Shown in pieces: positions 1 to 10,164 of a DNA stretch of 64,000 nucleotides. The DNA is from Acanthosepion lycidas (Eukaryota; Mollusca; Cephalopoda; Sepiida; Sepiidae): assembly GCA_963932145.1 (NCBI GenBank), contig OZ010596.1, forward strand, positions 84,086,241-84,150,240. Direction: 5' to 3'. Under the pieces are notes generated by a model that was not told the origin of the DNA, made no database searches, and saw only the letters and a program-made list of their open reading frames with translations. A program made the position numbers and the translations under genes. Each line of letters begins with the position of its first letter. Position 1 is the stretch's first letter.

Positions 1-199
1 TTGAAGGTGACCTGGTTTCAAGGATGCCACTTTAAAGAGGTCAGACCATAGTTTGAAACATTGCATTATTGACTGCATAAAATGATTCCAAACACATTAT
101 TATACATTGGTGTCATATGACTTGCTGCATTATGCTTCATTTGATTTAGTTTAAAAAATTAATGATACAATCTACTTCTTAAAACATTGTCTGTTGTCA

Positions 200-250
200 C
201 CCTCTCTCCTTCAATGATGACTCATATGAGTTGAAAGCTTGGGACAACGC
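200..250 (+). ncRNA. Hammerhead-like core, degenerate
   Basis: A TGATGA at 215-220 is followed by a perfect self-complementary 10-mer (221-230), two T's and GAAA (233-236). This is the order of a hammerhead core: conserved box, stem II, GAAA. It resembles the motif near 18,091, which sits in a Penelope-like terminal repeat. No matching stem III and cleavage site was found, so it is probably a decayed relic. Confidence 0.3.
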
Positions 251-390
251 AACATGAATTTGGGCCAATTTGCCCACACACAACAAGCATGTTTGTGGAC
301 GGATATTTGTACATTAGGGGAAAAAAAATGATCATTAAATGTAATAGACACAAAATGTCTTGATTTTAACAGAAGAGGTCATTGTATATA

Positions 391-517
391 AAAACCCTGA
401 AAACAAACACGCAAAATTCACAACAAAAAGATCAATTTATATAAGTTTGCATTATTTTATTTATTTATTTATTTTTTTTTTTTCAAAGATGGTTTCTCTC
501 AAGAATACAGTCTAGGT
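391..517 (+). repeat. Duplicated segment, copy 1
   Basis: This ~127-bp stretch recurs almost unchanged at 2604-2730, differing by one substitution and small homopolymer length changes. It contains an AT-rich run and no coding sequence. The high identity implies a recent copying event compared with the diverged repeats around it. Confidence 0.85.
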
Positions 518-706
518 CTTGATTAGAAGAAAGCATTAATAAGTAATCAAATGTTGTATATCTGTAGTTTAGATGAACAGTAAAAAAACATTTCAGATTT
601 TTATAAAAAAATTTTTTTCTTTTTTCTTTCTCTTCCCTATGATGAAAATTACAAACTGATATTTAAAAAAAATCTTTTTTTTAATTTAAAAAATTATACA
701 AGACAA

Positions 707-897
707 TGATTTATTTACATTATTTACAGTCAGACTAATATCTTCATCATTATTGTATTTATCATAGCATTCTGACCATTGTGCCTCTCCGACTATCTTC
801 AGGTGTCTATCAATCTGGGTAACTTTTAGGTAATTTCAAACTAAACACTTTATGGGGACAGATTGTTCTCATTCCATTCGCTGTCCCTCTATAGCTT
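707..897 (-). repeat. Dispersed hammerhead-like module (M), minus copy
   Basis: One of about ten copies of a ~260-bp dispersed module. On the minus strand the order is a GTCTACC-type 5' part, AAATAAAGGGTTCA, GATCAACAGACACCTGAAGA, a GAAAC box, and a 3' tail AAGATGAGGACAATAGTC. This copy is diverged and lies head-to-head with the next copy. Confidence 0.6.
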
Positions 898-900
898 TGT

Positions 901-1022
901 AGATTAAATAAAGGGTTCAGCTTAAAATTTCATGAAGTTTACCTGGACTGAATAAGACCTAAAAAAAAATGATAGAGGGTACAAAAATATGAGGATATTA
1001 GTCCAATTGCAAATGATAATTC
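901..1022 (+). repeat. Module M, plus copy, head-to-head with previous
   Basis: It starts at AGATTAAATAAAGGG and runs to the shared 3' tail GAGGATATTAGTCC. Together with 707-897 it forms an inverted pair. The hammerhead-like core is eroded here. From 1023 to about 1500 I see only AT-rich sequence without a gene. Confidence 0.55.
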
Positions 1023-1504
1023 TTCATCTCAGAAATTCAGAATGTTTCAATAAAAACCATCAAATGTTTTTTCTTTTTTTCTTTGGAAAGAAAAAATCTT
1101 TGCCAAATTAAAGAAGTCTTTTCCTCTGATTATTAGGTTGGCAGATAAATTTGTTCATTGTTTTTCTGTTTATTTTAATCCTATTATTCATCAACAATTT
1201 TAATAAATTAGTCGATAATATAAAACAATAAACAAAAATTGTAAAGAAAGAAAATAGCTACAAAAAAAAATATTAAACACTACAGTAAAAATATTTTGTG
1301 TTTTAATTCAAGTAACATTGGAAAAAAATGAACAAATTTATTTAACAATCCAATACTTACAAGAACATCACAATTTTTTTTCCTCTAAAGATTTTGACCA
1401 AGAAATTAAAGACCACTTTAATAGTCACACCAATTAGCTACTTCATAAGGTAAACTTCTCTGCCCAAGTTTCATTATACAGTTTCAACAGTTTGAAATTG
1501 ATTG

Positions 1505-1965
1505 GGGTTCTTTTTTTTGCAGAAAATACTTGTAGATTATAAGAATTCTTTGGGGATAATGATTTATTGATACAAGACCTACTAATGAAGCCATAGCTGG
1601 AAGGGAGAAGAGTTGGATTCATGCCTTTCACAAGAGTATTTGTATGTAAGTGAATATAATGAAACCAATTGGAACTCAGTTTTCTGATTTCCAATTCCAA
1701 GCCATTATTCATTACATCACCCACACATCCAACCTTACAGCACCTGGTATTCACAAGCTGTCACCCATCTAGGTACTGACTAGACTTGACGTTGCTTAAC
1801 TTTGGTCATCATGTGAGAACTGTCTTTTTCAATGTGATGTGACCGTAAGCAACTCATCTATGAAATTAAATTAAAAAAATATTAGTAATGCTATTACATT
1901 CTGTTTATGGCACAGTTTACCGTTTCATCCTGAATTTGTTTCTGTTTTTCATTTTAACCTAATTT
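1505..1965 (-). mobile_element. 5S-rRNA-derived SINE, minus copy
   Basis: Read on the minus strand, 1733-1852 aligns along its length with animal 5S rRNA. It keeps AAGTTAAGCAACGTC (box A region), AGTACCTAGATGGGTGAC (box C region), AATACCAGGTGCTGTAAG, and a start resembling GCTTACGGTCACATCAC. Downstream on the minus strand follows a SINE body with CTTGTGAAAGGCATGAATCC and CTTCATTAGTAGGTCTTG, also seen after other 5S heads in the window. About 100 bp upstream of the 5S part is shared with the copies at 3193 and 3561. No long ORF is present, so mobilisation must have relied on a LINE. Confidence 0.85.
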
Positions 1966-2395
1966 TAAACTCACTGTCTCTTCTCATATGAACAAGTCTA
2001 TTTATACTAATCTGTGAGTGTAACTCCACAAAAATAAGTCACACAATACCATTAAATTGTTCTGAGAATAAAGCAATTTTCAGTCCAGTTACACCACCAA
2101 TTTGAATAATTATGAATAAAATAAGTGGAAAAAAAGAGATTCAATGTAGCTAACTCAAGGTTTATTAACTGCTAATTACAGAGTTATTTTCTAAAGAAAA
2201 TTAGAAGAATAAGCAGAAGAGAATCCTTGATAAGTGTGCACTTTTCTCCATTAGGTATACCATAAGTTTAGTCTTAATTAGTCATTGAAAATAATGATAA
2301 ATTTTATAAATTGCAAGATACTTCACATTTTCAGAGGTTGCTAAAGGTAACATTTAACGCATGCTTGTAAAATCTGGTATTAATTATCTATAACC

Positions 2396-2575
2396 TGGCT
2401 TGCACATTGGAATACTGGTTCTTGGACATTCACCAAAGCAGTCATTCATCTAGATACTGACCAGGCTCAATGTTGCTTAACTTCAGTGAACATAGTGCAA
2501 AATGTTAAAATGTTCCATTACAAATATTTCTTTTAATTTAATTTCATAGATTAGTAGCTTACAGTCATATCACTT
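2396..2575 (-). mobile_element. 5S-derived SINE fragment, rearranged
   Basis: The minus strand carries the 5S internal promoter region (AAGTTAAGCAACATTGAGCC, GTCAGTATCTAGATGAATGAC) and, separately, the 5' end of the 5S part at about 2550-2575. The pieces are disordered by internal deletion or rearrangement. Confidence 0.6.
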
Positions 2576-2603
2576 TTCCTTTGAACATCCTTCTTTGTCC
2601 TTG

Positions 2604-2730
2604 AAAACCCTGAAAACAAACACGCAAAATTCACAACAAAAAGATCAATTTATATAAGTTTACATTATTTTATTTATTTATTATTTTTTTTTTTTTCAAA
2701 GATGGTTTCTCTCAAGAATACAGTCTAGGT
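2604..2730 (+). repeat. Duplicated segment, copy 2 (donor like 391-517)
   Basis: Near-identical to 391-517. It is joined directly at 2730/2731 to a second segment copied from around 4502, so this site is a mosaic of two local copies. Confidence 0.85.
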
Positions 2731-2785
2731 TTTGCATAAAACTATAGATTATTGAAGCAACTATGACTTATACCTAAGAATTCAA
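2731..2785 (+). repeat. Duplicated segment, second half of mosaic (donor like 4502-4555)
   Basis: About 54 bp that match 4502-4555 without an evident mismatch. The junction with the preceding copied segment is abrupt. Confidence 0.85.
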
Positions 2786-2924
2786 CAAGTGATGTGGTTT
2801 GATGAATTAAATCTACTGCTCACAGTACTCATATTGTAAGTACAATTCAGTATTTGTCTATATAAGGCAGTGGAGAACTTGGAGACGGGTATTAACAGGA
2901 AATAACTGATAACTGGCATCCATT

Positions 2925-3085
2925 AAAAACATGACACGTGGAACTAGAACAGTCTACCCCGGTGAGCGAAATAAAGGGTTCAGTTTGACATTCCAACCAC
3001 CTGAAGAAGGCTGGAGCGTACAACAGCTGAAACGTAATAACAAAGATGAGGACAATAGTCCAAATAATGTAAATATTGTAAGTAC
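2925..3085 (+). repeat. Module M with best-preserved stem II
   Basis: The order is AGAACAGTCTACCCCGG, AAATAAAGGGTTCAG, then CCTGAAGAAGGCTG, CAGCTGAAACG and the tail AAAGATGAGGACAATAGTCC. CTGAAGA fits the hammerhead box CUGANGA. GGCTG and CAGCT can pair as a 5-bp stem II, and GAAAC follows at once. A 74-codon frame beginning MTRGTRTVYP spans the module and resembles frames in the copies at 6761 and 59184, but it has no recognisable domain. Confidence 0.65.
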
Positions 3086-3192
3086 AATTCAGTTTCAGTA
3101 CCAGTGGTCACAACACCTACCAACAAATAGCATTGAGCTAATTAGAATTGATTGACAGTTGACACTGTCACTTATCATCTGCCATTGATCAT

Positions 3193-3556
3193 GGCTTACA
3201 GCCATATCATGAAACACTAGTTCTCGTACAATGACCAAAGTTAAACAATGTTGAGTTTGGTCAGTACTTAGATGGGTGACTGTTTTGGAATACCAGGTAC
3301 TGTAAGCTTAGAGGTGTGGGTACAAGTTCCAATTCCAGTCAGGTTCGTTACATTCAATTACGCTCAAATCCCCTTGGGAAAATCATGAATCCACCTCTTC
3401 TCCCACAGCTATGGGTTAATTAGTAAGACTTGTATCATTGAAAATATTTTCTGGCATTAAAATGGAAAACAAACAAATTCAGGATAAAATGGTAAACTGT
3501 GCCATAATCAGAGTGTAATGTCATTATTAATATTTTTAAAATTTAATTTCATAGTT
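3193..3556 (+). mobile_element. 5S-derived SINE, tandem unit 1
   Basis: 3193-3310 is 5S-rRNA-like, with GGCTTACAGCCATATCA at its start, ACTAGTTCTCGTACAATGAC, and CAGTACTTAGATGGGTGAC. A SINE body follows with CCTTGGGAAAATCATGAATC and CTATGGGTTAATTAGTAAG. A second complete unit starts at 3561, giving a head-to-tail pair with a period of 368 bp. It is diverged enough from functional 5S rRNA (for example in the helix around the box A region) that I call it a SINE, not a 5S gene. Confidence 0.85.
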
Positions 3557-3935
3557 TAGTGGCTTACAACCATATCACATTAAAACACTAGTTCTTGTAC
3601 TATCACCAAAGTTAAGCAACATTGCATCTGATCATTACTTAGATGTGTCGTTGCTTGGGAATTCCAGGTACTGTAAGTTTGGATGTGCAAGTGTGAGTTC
3701 CAGTTCTAGTTGGAATCATTATGTTCAGTTACGCAGAAATACCCTTGGGAAAAACATGAATCCACTTCTCTCCACAGCTATGGGTTAATTAGTAGAACTT
3801 CTATCATTAAAAATCATTAGTATCTCCAAAAATTTCTTACAATCTAAAAATATCTTCTGGCTTTAAATAACTTGCAAAAGATTGATAAGCTATAAAAAAA
3901 AATCTACCCATTAATGCCTACCATTCTAAAAATGG
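3557..3935 (+). mobile_element. 5S-derived SINE, tandem unit 2
   Basis: 3561-3680 is the 5S-like head (GTGGCTTACAACCATATCAC, CACCAAAGTTAAGCAACATT). The body with CCCTTGGGAAAAACATGAAT, GGTTAATTAGTAGAAC and ATATCTTCTGGCTTTAAATA follows, and the same body order is seen at 10,290-10,640. The tandem arrangement could be a dimeric insertion or an unequal-exchange product. Confidence 0.85.
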
Positions 3936-3955
3936 TACAGTGGGCATTAATGGGT
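3906..3955. repeat. Perfect hairpin (13-bp plus 7-bp stems)
   Basis: The outer arms are 3906-3918 and 3943-3955, perfectly complementary over 13 bp. Nested inner arms at 3919-3925 and 3931-3937 pair over 7 bp around a short loop. It may be a minimal foldback element or a relic of a DNA transposon end. Confidence 0.7.
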
Positions 3956-4501
3956 CAAGCAAATATTTATAAATCATTGAATGAACTTTATTATATTTAT
4001 TCATTTAATAAAGGGTTAATCTTTCTACAAACTAAAAATTTTCATTTCTACATAAAAATGTTTATTTCTTGTTAGTTTTATTAGCTAACATGTTTTTACT
4101 GTCAAATACTGCATAAAAGTTGAAAGGATAAACAAAAAAAAAACAATATCATAATGGAATGTATCACCTAAAAAGCTAAAAGCGTGCTTTAATATTCATG
4201 CCAGTTAATTCCACATAATTTGATAATGTTTTAAGATACGAAATTAAAGTAATAATCGAAATATAAAATTATCTAATTCTTTTTATGAAAGCAGAAATAA
4301 TACTTCTCAGTGAAATTTGCTTTAAAACTGAAAATGAACCCTGATGCAAAGCATCTTGCCTTTGACAGCTGACAAGAGAACACCCAACCTCATTTGAAAT
4401 TTCTCACTGCTAGCAAATATTAACAATTCTCTTCATGTCAAAACCCAAAGTGCCCAACTCTTAACAACTCTAGATGTACAAAATAGCTAAATCTTCACTG
4501 C

Positions 4502-4555
4502 TTTGCATAAAACTATAGATTATTGAAGCAACTATGACTTATACCTAAGAATTCA
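4502..4555 (+). repeat. Segment duplicated at 2731-2785
   Basis: Identical by eye to the second half of the mosaic at 2604-2785. Here it is flanked by ordinary AT-rich sequence. Confidence 0.8.
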
Positions 4556-4619
4556 ATTTTTATTTGACAAATATAAAGTAACAACATTTTACAAGCCTTC
4601 ATTAAAATCAGATTTATGT

Positions 4620-5345
4620 CAAGGTACATTGAGACAGCAAAAAATGCCATTCAAAAGCTAAGCAAAATATTAAGGAACGGGAATATTTTGTTAGAACCAA
4701 AGAAAAGAGTACCGAATTATGTAATATCAGTCCTCCTAAATGGCAGTGATGTGCTGGACATGGAACATAAAGAATTATAAATGGATGGTAGGACAAAGAC
4801 AAAAAGGTATTGTAAAAGGTTAAAAGTTCCTTAGGGCAACAAGAGACAAGATGTTGTGGAGAGCCATGATTTGACATGAAACATAAAGTAGAAATTAATG
4901 GATGGCAGAACAAGGACAAAGAGGGATGGTAAATGGTTAAGTTATTTAGAGCAACAAGAAGTTGTGGAGAGCCATGACTGGACATGGCTCATAAAGAAGT
5001 AGAAATGAATGGATGGTAGGACAAGAGGAATGATAAAGCTCAAAAGTTACTTAAAGCAACAAGAGACAAGATGTTGTGGAGAGCCATGATTGGACATGGC
5101 ACATAGTAGAAATGAATGGATGGCAGAACAAGGACAAAGAGGAATGGTAAATGGTTAAGTTATTTAGAGCAACAAGAAATTGTGGAGAGCCATGACTGGA
5201 CATGGCTCATAAAGAAGTAGAAATGAATGGATGGCAGGACAAAGAGGAATGGTAAAGTTCAAAAGTTACTCAAAGAGACAAGATGTTGTGGAGAGCCATG
5301 ATTGAACATAGACAAAGTGGGATAGTAAAGGCTCAAAAGTTACTT
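4620..5345 (+). mobile_element. LINE D 3' end expanded into a tandem array
   Basis: 4620-4760 carries decayed LINE coding sequence (ETAKNAIQKLSKILRN). From about 4755 the terminal coding segment of the same LINE family (sense MDGRTRTKR, then QQEVVESHD or LWRAM in another frame, then a GHG-like end) is repeated about six times. The unit is about 115 bp and two variants alternate, so the higher-order period is about 235 bp. Other copies of this LINE end occur at 24,665, 32,165, 33,500, 54,690 and 58,690, each single. Family knowledge: the C-terminal coding block of RTE-type or similar LINEs. The local expansion is unusual. Confidence 0.65.
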
Positions 5346-6130
5346 AACTTCTATTGATTTATTATTTTACAAAAATATTAATATATCAAATATAATGTTT
5401 TATATCCAAGTTCATAAATTGTTGGAGGGAATTCTCTTTTGCTATCATTTAAGTAATAAATATTTAAGAAATAAAATTTCCCAATTCAAAACAAAGTTTA
5501 ACACTTCTCTTTTTTTTATAATGTACCACTGTATGTCAGGGGAATTGCTCCTTACTGCTGGTATCATGTAACCCAATGCAACCTGTCACATATTACACAT
5601 GTTTTACATGTTAGATGGGCACTACAACATAACCTCCATTACTATGAGAAATGATATAATGGACCTAGCATGTAACCCTAATGATCTACTAATATTATGC
5701 AATCATTTGACTTGAATGTTTAAGCAAAAGAAGATTGACATATGACTCACTATGTGCCATTAAGGTTCAATAAAATAGAATTCCTGACACTTGAACTATT
5801 ATTCACATTAGCCATGCTCACTGAATCATGACAATCCCAATTTTTGACAACAAAATTTTATGATCATCAGTTTTTGCTGCAAAAATTACTTTGCCTAATC
5901 ATGTGATCATAATCAACAAATCAGATTGCATTTTAAACAGCAATCAGAGCCACTTTATTTGCATAAAACAGAAAGAATTCTCAAACTCCAGTTAGATGCA
6001 AGACATATCATGATATAGGCACACTTCTCTCCATCTCAACTTAACATCTGAAAATCATAGGACTGTGAAACCAGTAAAGTTACTCTAAATAAATATTTTT
6101 AAGACTCCAGTTATATTTTCAACTTCTTTT

Positions 6131-6134
<4 letters not shown>
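5346..6134. other. AT-rich sequence, no gene seen
   Basis: Mostly AT-rich sequence with no recognisable repeat boundary, RNA gene or coding potential. Confidence 0.5.

Positions 6135-6185
<51 letters not shown>
6135..6185. repeat. (TA)n microsatellite
   Basis: About 51 bp of pure AT dinucleotide repeat. Confidence 0.95.
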
Positions 6186-6186
<1 letters not shown>

Positions 6187-6653
6187 TACAGGCCAAATGT
6201 TTGGGGACCATGCTCTGGATTTAATAATTAATAAATTTCATACCTTTAATTAATGCCTACAAAAGTAGGATGCTGAAACTGTTTAACCCATTAATGCAAG
6301 GTGTCCAGCTTTTTAGAGATAGGTTACCTAAAACTTAGAATCTGCAATCCGAAGATATTACCATTAGCCAGTAAGTTAGATTTGGCAAAAAGAGCTAAAA
6401 TTTTAAGGAAACTTGGGTTATTGAATTATTATTATTGAATATATGATAAAACCCTTCAGAAAAAGAAAGTTCCTCTGCACTTCTCAACCCAGAGATTGAA
6501 CTCACAATTGCTATGTCATCAAATCTAATGCTCTAATAAGTTAATAGAATTAAAGTGTTGATTCATGAATTTGGTGACATGGTAAATATGAATTGAATCC
6601 CTGAGGTGGGCAATGTGTACTTGGACTCAGTGGAAAAAGTGCAAACAATAACC

Positions 6654-6855
6654 GAGCAGTACTAAAAATAAGAACTAGATGAGATATCCCTAGACATGAG
6701 CAGTGAAATGAGAACAGTCTACCCCTGTAGACTGTTCTCATTTCAAATAAAGGGTTCACTTTGAAGTTCTCTGAAGGTTACCTAGATCAACAAACACCTG
6801 ATGAAGGCTGGAGGGTAAAACAAACAACATGTTATAACAACAAGAAAGATGAGAA
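6654..6855 (+). repeat. Module M with an 18-bp perfect hairpin
   Basis: This copy has the 5' part (GAGCAGTACTAAAAATAAG, CATGAGCAGTGAAATGAG), GTTACCTAGATCAACAAAC, ACCTGATGAAGGCTGG and the AGAAAGATGAG tail. At 6705-6744 it contains a perfect 18-bp inverted duplication with a CCCT loop. That structure replaces the few bases expected between CTACCCC and AAATAAAGGG in other copies. Confidence 0.65.
6705..6744. repeat. Perfect 18-bp-arm hairpin
   Basis: Arms 6705-6722 and 6727-6744 are exact reverse complements around the loop CCCT. Other module copies carry only the left arm, so the right arm looks like a fold-back templated copy. Confidence 0.9.
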
Positions 6856-6980
6856 AAATAGAACAAAAAGGAAAAAAAGCAGTGGATATTTTATGAAAAT
6901 TCATGACAAAAGCATAATTTCCACACTTCTTGAGAAAAACACTGTTAATTTCTGTGTGAATTTCTGAAATGAGATGGTAT

Positions 6981-7178
6981 CTTTATTTTTTATTATTTGT
7001 TGTTGTTATAACAATGTTTTTGGTTGTTATGTTCTTTGGCCTTCTTCAGGTGCCAGTTGATCTGGGTAACCTCATGCAATTTCAAACTTCACACTTTATT
7101 TAATTTACAAGGATAGATTATTCTCATTCCACTGTTCTTGTCAAGGGATATTTTGTCCTGTTCTTTTTAATACTCCTC
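6981..7178 (-). repeat. Module M, minus copy
   Basis: On the minus strand it reads GTGGAATGAGAATAATCTATC, then TTGAAATTGCATGAGGTTAC and GATCAACTGGCACCTGAAGA, and reaches a degenerate GAAAC region. It ends directly at the LINE B fragment that follows. Confidence 0.6.
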
Positions 7179-7515
7179 AGTTATTGATTTACAGTTGAGC
7201 TGGCTAGATTTAGCCATAAGTTCAATGCTAACAGTTTCTTTTCTCACACTTCTCACTTGTGGAACTCCCTTCTGGCTCTATGCTTTCCAACCAGCTTTAA
7301 TCTGCAAAAATTTAAATGTCAATGTCAATTGCTATCTAATGTCCTCCTGATTACTCTTTCCTCTTCCCGCTCATTATTAATGTTTCTGTTCCTAATTCTT
7401 CCACACCCCATGACCCCTTATTCTTAGTGGCTTTACTACCTTGCATGAGATGATATCAATTAAAAAAAAATGGAAAAAAATAATAACAACAAAGATGAAG
7501 ATATTAGTCTGAATG
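7179..7515 (+). mobile_element. LINE B 3' fragment
   Basis: This is a 5'-truncated LINE end. It encodes decayed reverse-transcriptase C-terminal sequence of the type FSHTSHLWNSLLALCFPTS, and a short 3' UTR ends near GATATCAATTAAAAAAAA. After the A-rich end come AACAACAAAGATGAAG and ATTAGTCTGAATG, the 3' tail of module M. Four more copies of the family lie in the window (7690, 15,745, 23,590, 28,480), all plus strand and all 5'-truncated, as expected for target-primed reverse transcription. Confidence 0.7.
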
Positions 7516-7534
7516 TAAATAAATAACAATAACT

Positions 7535-7689
7535 GATCAAGATTAAAAAGAACAAGATGAGAACACTATCACTGAGGATTAAATAAAGTGTACAGTTTAA
7601 AATTCCCTAAAAGTTACCAAGATCAACAGATACCTGAAGAAGGTCAGAGGGTACAATGGCTGATACATTGTGATGATAGAATATAGCAC
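7535..7689 (+). repeat. Module M, plus copy
   Basis: It shows ATTAAATAAAGTGTACAG, AGTTACCAAGATCAACAG, ATACCTGAAGAAGGTCAG and a degenerate GATACATTGTGATG box. It sits between two LINE B ends. Confidence 0.6.
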
Positions 7690-8260
7690 TTCTGCTATAT
7701 ATTTAGAGATTCTTAATTACAAAGAAGAGTCTGCAATTATTGGTCCTGAGCCCACATCTTGGGTTCAGTCACTTTCCTACTGTTGTAACATCTTTTCTGT
7801 GCCTTTTCTATAAATACACTTTCATGAAAATTGTTCTGATGAACTTTCTTCTATGGTACTTAGACTTTATGAATTTAAGCACAGTACTAGATTGGTGGCA
7901 AGGTCTCAGCATTTTACAGTTGAAATGGCTACGATGTAGCTGTAAGTTATATGTTAGCAGTTTTTTTTTTTTTATCTCTACCACTTGTCACTTGTGGAAC
8001 TCTCTTCCAGCTTTTTTCTTCCTAGACAACTTTGATTTTTAAAAATTTAAATACAATATCATTATCTTCTGTCTTCTTAATCCCTCCTCTTTTATTGTTC
8101 CCTCTTCTTAATAATGTTTTCTTTTCTCATATTACCCCTCACTCAGTAAGTCCTTGCATTTTAGTTGCTTTATTGCCTTGCTTAGGGTGAAATGATTAAA
8201 AAAATGAAATAATAATAACAAAGATGAGGCTATAAATCTGAATATAAATAATAAATTATT
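7690..8260 (+). mobile_element. LINE B 3' fragment, longer copy
   Basis: Fragmented frames encode a reverse-transcriptase C-terminal block: CSDELSSMVLRLYEFK, then TVEMA, then HLWNSLPAFFFLDNFDF. This is the common C-terminal layout of Jockey/CR1-group LINEs, in which WNSLP is preceded by a cysteine- and histidine-poor thumb region. The 3' UTR passes CTTGCTTAGGGTGAAATGAT and an A-run, then the module-M tail AACAAAGATGAGG. Frameshifts and stops show it is long dead. Confidence 0.75.
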
Positions 8261-8615
8261 AATGCAAACATTTCAAGTCTCATATTACAAAATATCTTTT
8301 ACACGATTTGTCAATCCTTTGAAAACACAATAAATTATTTTTGTGTGTGAATATGCTTTAAATATTTACTAAGTTTGTCTCAGTCTGGCACAAGGTTGCA
8401 AGTGAGATACAATTAGGGTAGAATCAATTCACTACAACAGTAACAAGCTGTGTGACTAACTTGTTAACCATTACATCACAGTGAGCCACTCAAGTCTCTT
8501 TTTCTTTGAACTTATCCATTTTAAATGGAATCAAATTGTAAAAAAAAAAATTGTTAAAATTTCTAGCAAAAATGACAGATCAAACTCTGAGTCAATCTTT
8601 GTCCAAACCTTATTA

Positions 8616-8695
8616 TTAGGTTGGTGCAAAAATAATATCGTTTTTTGACGTTAAAAAATACGTCAAAAAACGATATTATTTTTGCACCAGCCTAA
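8616..8695. mobile_element. MADE1-like mariner MITE, 80 bp
   Basis: This is an almost perfect 80-bp palindrome starting TTAGGTTGGTGCAAAAATAA and ending in its reverse complement with one mismatch. TA dinucleotides at 8614-8615 and 8696-8697 form the target duplication. The first 16 bases match, as I recall it, the terminal repeat of the human mariner-derived MADE1/Hsmar1 family, and the 80-bp length is the same. It cannot encode a transposase and must have been mobilised in trans. Confidence 0.9.
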
Positions 8696-8839
8696 TAATT
8701 AAAGCAATTATAATTTAGTTGTTACTCCTTAAGTTAGTAAGCCCATTGCCACAGATAAATAATGAACCATTCTGTTTTGATTCTGTGAAAAGACAAAAGA
8801 AAAAGATATATCAGATGTGCTGTTTGGTTTTAGTAAGAA

Positions 8840-9180
8840 AAAAAAAACATACATAAGAAGAAAAATAGAAAGACAAAAGGAAGATAGAGGAAGCAAAAAT
8901 GCTCTCATCCATTTAACTTCTGCTTTAGTGAAAATATTGTCAATTTTGAATCTTTTCACTTGTACCCTCTTGCTTCTTTAAAATAATGAATTACATTCAT
9001 AATTATGATTATTACTGCAATATTATGTTAAATTCTTTAAGCTCAAATATTTAATGATGCAATAAGGGTATTTCCACAGAAATTCGCAAGGAGTTTATTC
9101 ACTCATTAACTTAAAAATTATGATTTATTGGAAAATAGAAATAAGAAAACTGTTAAATTTTCACAGGTATAGTAAAATAT
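8840..9180 (+). repeat. Paralogous segment (empty-site copy)
   Basis: This stretch is homologous to 23,985-24,100 plus 24,365-24,535 (shared TTTTCACTTGTACCCTCTTG, AAGCTCAAATATTTAATGATG). It lacks the 254-bp solo LTR found in the other copy, so it shows the pre-insertion state. In both places a LINE B end lies upstream, which suggests an old shared segment of about 0.9-2 kb. Confidence 0.7.
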
Positions 9181-10164
9181 AATTTCTAAGATGAAACTTG
9201 TTTCATTATAATTTAGTCAGGTTTTGGCATCTAAGAAACCAAGTCAGAGGATAGTGCTTTTTTAAAGTTTGAAGGAAACAAGGGAGACAACTCTGAATCC
9301 CAAAAAACAATGTATGGAATATAATTCTCAATGAAGCCAGGGACTAAAAATAGCAAAATATAGTGAGCGGAGCTTGTAAAAGTCTATATGACTGGTGCAA
9401 AAGCTAAAAAGTGATAGTATTTGGGATCATTTGATCCATTTCCATTCAAAAGATTCTACTACTGCTTTTTATCCTATCTCAACAAATGTCATTATGATTG
9501 TTTAAGTTCAAGTATTTATTGAGATTTACTAAGGTCAATTTAGTTGGGTTTCAAAGTCACCTAGTAAGAATCAAAGTTGCTATACACAAAAAATTGCACT
9601 ACAATACAAACTTGAGCTATACCAGTTCAAATGCTTGTAACTTCAATACTTGAAATCACCTTATATTTGAACCTTTCCGCCACCAAAACCCTTTTTTTAA
9701 GGCTTATAAAAGTAATTTAACATTTGAAAAACAGACTCACATATAAATGCCTAATGATGATATGCAGTTTAACTGTCATATTTGTTTTCAATGATCCCAA
9801 ACGACGTTTAAGGAAGATGCTTTGCAAATACGAGGTTTGTTTTGAAAAAAAATATCTGTTAATTTCAACAAAATTTACCATCATTCTTCAGATTTTTCTC
9901 TTCAGCAAATAGAAGTTCCAGTAGAAATTCTTTTAAGTGAGTATTTTAGCTTCAAAGCCAAAGTTTGGTGATGCTGACATGCAGATGCTGTTCTTAAGGT
10001 GAGTCTTTTGTAAATTTTGAAGTTTTGGGCTTTTTATGCATAATTGGTGGAACATGTGTTGGGTTGGAGTTAAAACTTGAGCATCAGTCCTGGCATTGAC
10101 AATGCCCTTCGACGTGGACGGAAGAACTCCACAATCTGAAATTGAAAGCAAATTTTTATTGTAC
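9181..10164. other. Unclassified AT-rich sequence
   Basis: It contains an AACAAGGGAGACAACTCTGA motif like that ending the SINE at 35,455, and TACGAGGTTTG near 9828, which recalls a mariner-type end. Short frames at 9724-9912 (+) and 9933-10,169 (-) have no recognisable domain. No gene can be supported. Confidence 0.4.

Noticed and set aside
3193-3680. Functional 5S rRNA genes
   Set aside because: Substitutions occur throughout the 5S-like part, copies differ from one another, no T-run terminator follows the 5S end, and a SINE body continues from it.
8729-8959. Small lysine- and phenylalanine-rich frames in AT-rich DNA
   Set aside because: Low-complexity composition explains them, and none shows a recognisable motif.
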